This document shows, one piece after another, positions 63,528 to 64,000 of a stretch of DNA of 64,000 nucleotides. This stretch comes from Pseudomonas asuensis (GTDB lineage: Bacteria > Pseudomonadota > Gammaproteobacteria > Pseudomonadales > Pseudomonadaceae). The notes beneath the pieces were generated by a model. The model searched no databases. It had not been told where the DNA came from and saw only the letters and a program-made list of their open reading frames with translations. The stretch spans positions 183,745 to 247,744 of the forward strand of contig NZ_BMNW01000006.1 in the NCBI RefSeq assembly GCF_014646755.1. Reading direction: 5' to 3'. Position 1 is the stretch's first letter. The number at the start of each line of letters is the position of its first letter. Both the position numbers and the translations under genes were made by a program.

Positions 63528-64000
63528 ATGAAACAGCACATTTTAGTCGCAGCCTTTGATCGCATTAACGAAGCAGAACAAGTCAAGCGTGAGCTTTTGT
63601 CTAAAGGCGTATCCCAGACGGATATTCGCATGGCCGCTTCGAACGAGTCTGCCATGTTGGATGGCACGACCGACGCATCAATGCGCTCCACTACTCATGG
63701 CCATGACCATGAGTCTGTGACTGACAAGATTAGCGGCTTTTTCAGCTCGATTTTTAGTGATAATGACACACACAGCAGCCGTTACGCCGAAACCTATCCA
63801 GAAGCGGTGCGTCGAGGCTCTACAGTGCTTACTGTGACCGTTAATGACGATGCACAGGTGGCCGTTGTAGAGGAAATCATGGAGCGCAATGGCGCTATTG
63901 ATATCGATGAGCGCAGCGCCAACTGGAGCAACCAAGGGGCAATAGGCTCTTCCGCAACAACCATGGGCACCAGCACTTCTACCGGGCCCGTATCTGGCGA
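63528..64000 (+). CDS. YflT-like general stress protein, cut by the window end
   Basis: At least 157 residues; the frame runs off the right edge. The first 45 residues (HILVAAFDRINEAEQVKREL, SKGVSQTDIRMAASNES) match the N-terminal domain of heat-induced stress proteins of the YflT/GSP17M type, while residues 85-130 (GSTVLTVTVNDDAQVAVVEEIMERNGAIDIDERS) look like the companion beta-alpha domain. A low-complexity Ser/Thr/Gly stretch begins at the edge. GAAAGG precedes the ATG. Such proteins often continue into a DUF2382 domain; whether this one does cannot be seen. It likely forms an operon with the upstream gene. Confidence 0.8.
   Translation, partial: MKQHILVAAFDRINEAEQVKRELLSKGVSQTDIRMAASNESAMLDGTTDASMRSTTHGHDHESVTDKISGFFSSIFSDNDTHSSRYAETYPEAVRRGSTVLTVTVNDDAQVAVVEEIMERNGAIDIDERSANWSNQGAIGSSATTMGTSTSTGPVSG

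Overview
The window looks like chromosomal DNA of a Pseudomonas-like gammaproteobacterium (Pseudomonadaceae). The support is a near-textbook AmrZ, an OprD-family porin, a Pseudomonas-style hut locus with hutF and hutD, a Tat-dependent phosphocholine phospholipase C, and a Xer recombination site whose XerD arm equals the gammaproteobacterial dif arm. Base composition looks moderate (by eye a little over 50% GC), so a lower-GC Pseudomonas lineage is my guess; the species is not determined.

Layout. 0.3-13 kb: histidine utilisation locus (hutF / hutC-hutD / second HutC-type regulator, FAD-linked 2-hydroxyacid oxidase, hutH / hutU-hutI-hutG), with three palindromes sharing the core TGTATATACA at its divergent promoters, followed by an Fsr-like exporter. 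13.3-15 kb: YbaL/Kef antiporter. 15.4-17.4 kb: PapB-type regulator and an orphan curlin-repeat amyloid. 17.4-19.2 kb: small accessory patch with a VOC gene framed by integron attC-like sequences, a start-less ORF, a shortened DUF2199 gene and a dif-like site at 19072-19099. 19.2-25.3 kb: diguanylate cyclase, chemoreceptor and a GGDEF-EAL protein. 25.3-31.2 kb: KfrA-like coiled-coil protein, ERF annealing protein and compact phage-type SbcC/SbcD homologues. 32-38 kb: PlcN-type phospholipase, DUF3597, methyltransferase, second chemoreceptor. 38.3-42.3 kb: tyrS with a tyrosine-rich leader peptide, an aminotransferase and gcdH. 42.6-54.6 kb: Pit, OprD porin, GH63 glucosidase, gamma-glutamyltransferase, LysR regulator, AlaX, 2OG oxygenase plus LysE exporter, amrZ. 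55-60.7 kb: caa3-type cytochrome oxidase cluster with fused subunits I and III. 60.8-64 kb: PI-PLC-like lipase, hydroxypyruvate isomerase and two stress-type proteins, the last cut by the window end.

Two observations stand out. First, 19072-19099 is probably the chromosome-dimer resolution site: all seven GGGNAGGG (KOPS-like) octamers I found by eye point towards it, + strand to its left and - strand to its right, so the window would span the replication terminus. Its central six bases are not the usual ones, and an integron-cassette-like patch lies beside it. Second, tyrS is preceded on its own strand by a 20-codon ORF with four consecutive Tyr codons and then by nested hairpins, one able to cover the tyrS ribosome binding site: a candidate attenuation system for tyrosyl-tRNA synthetase, by analogy with pheM-pheST.
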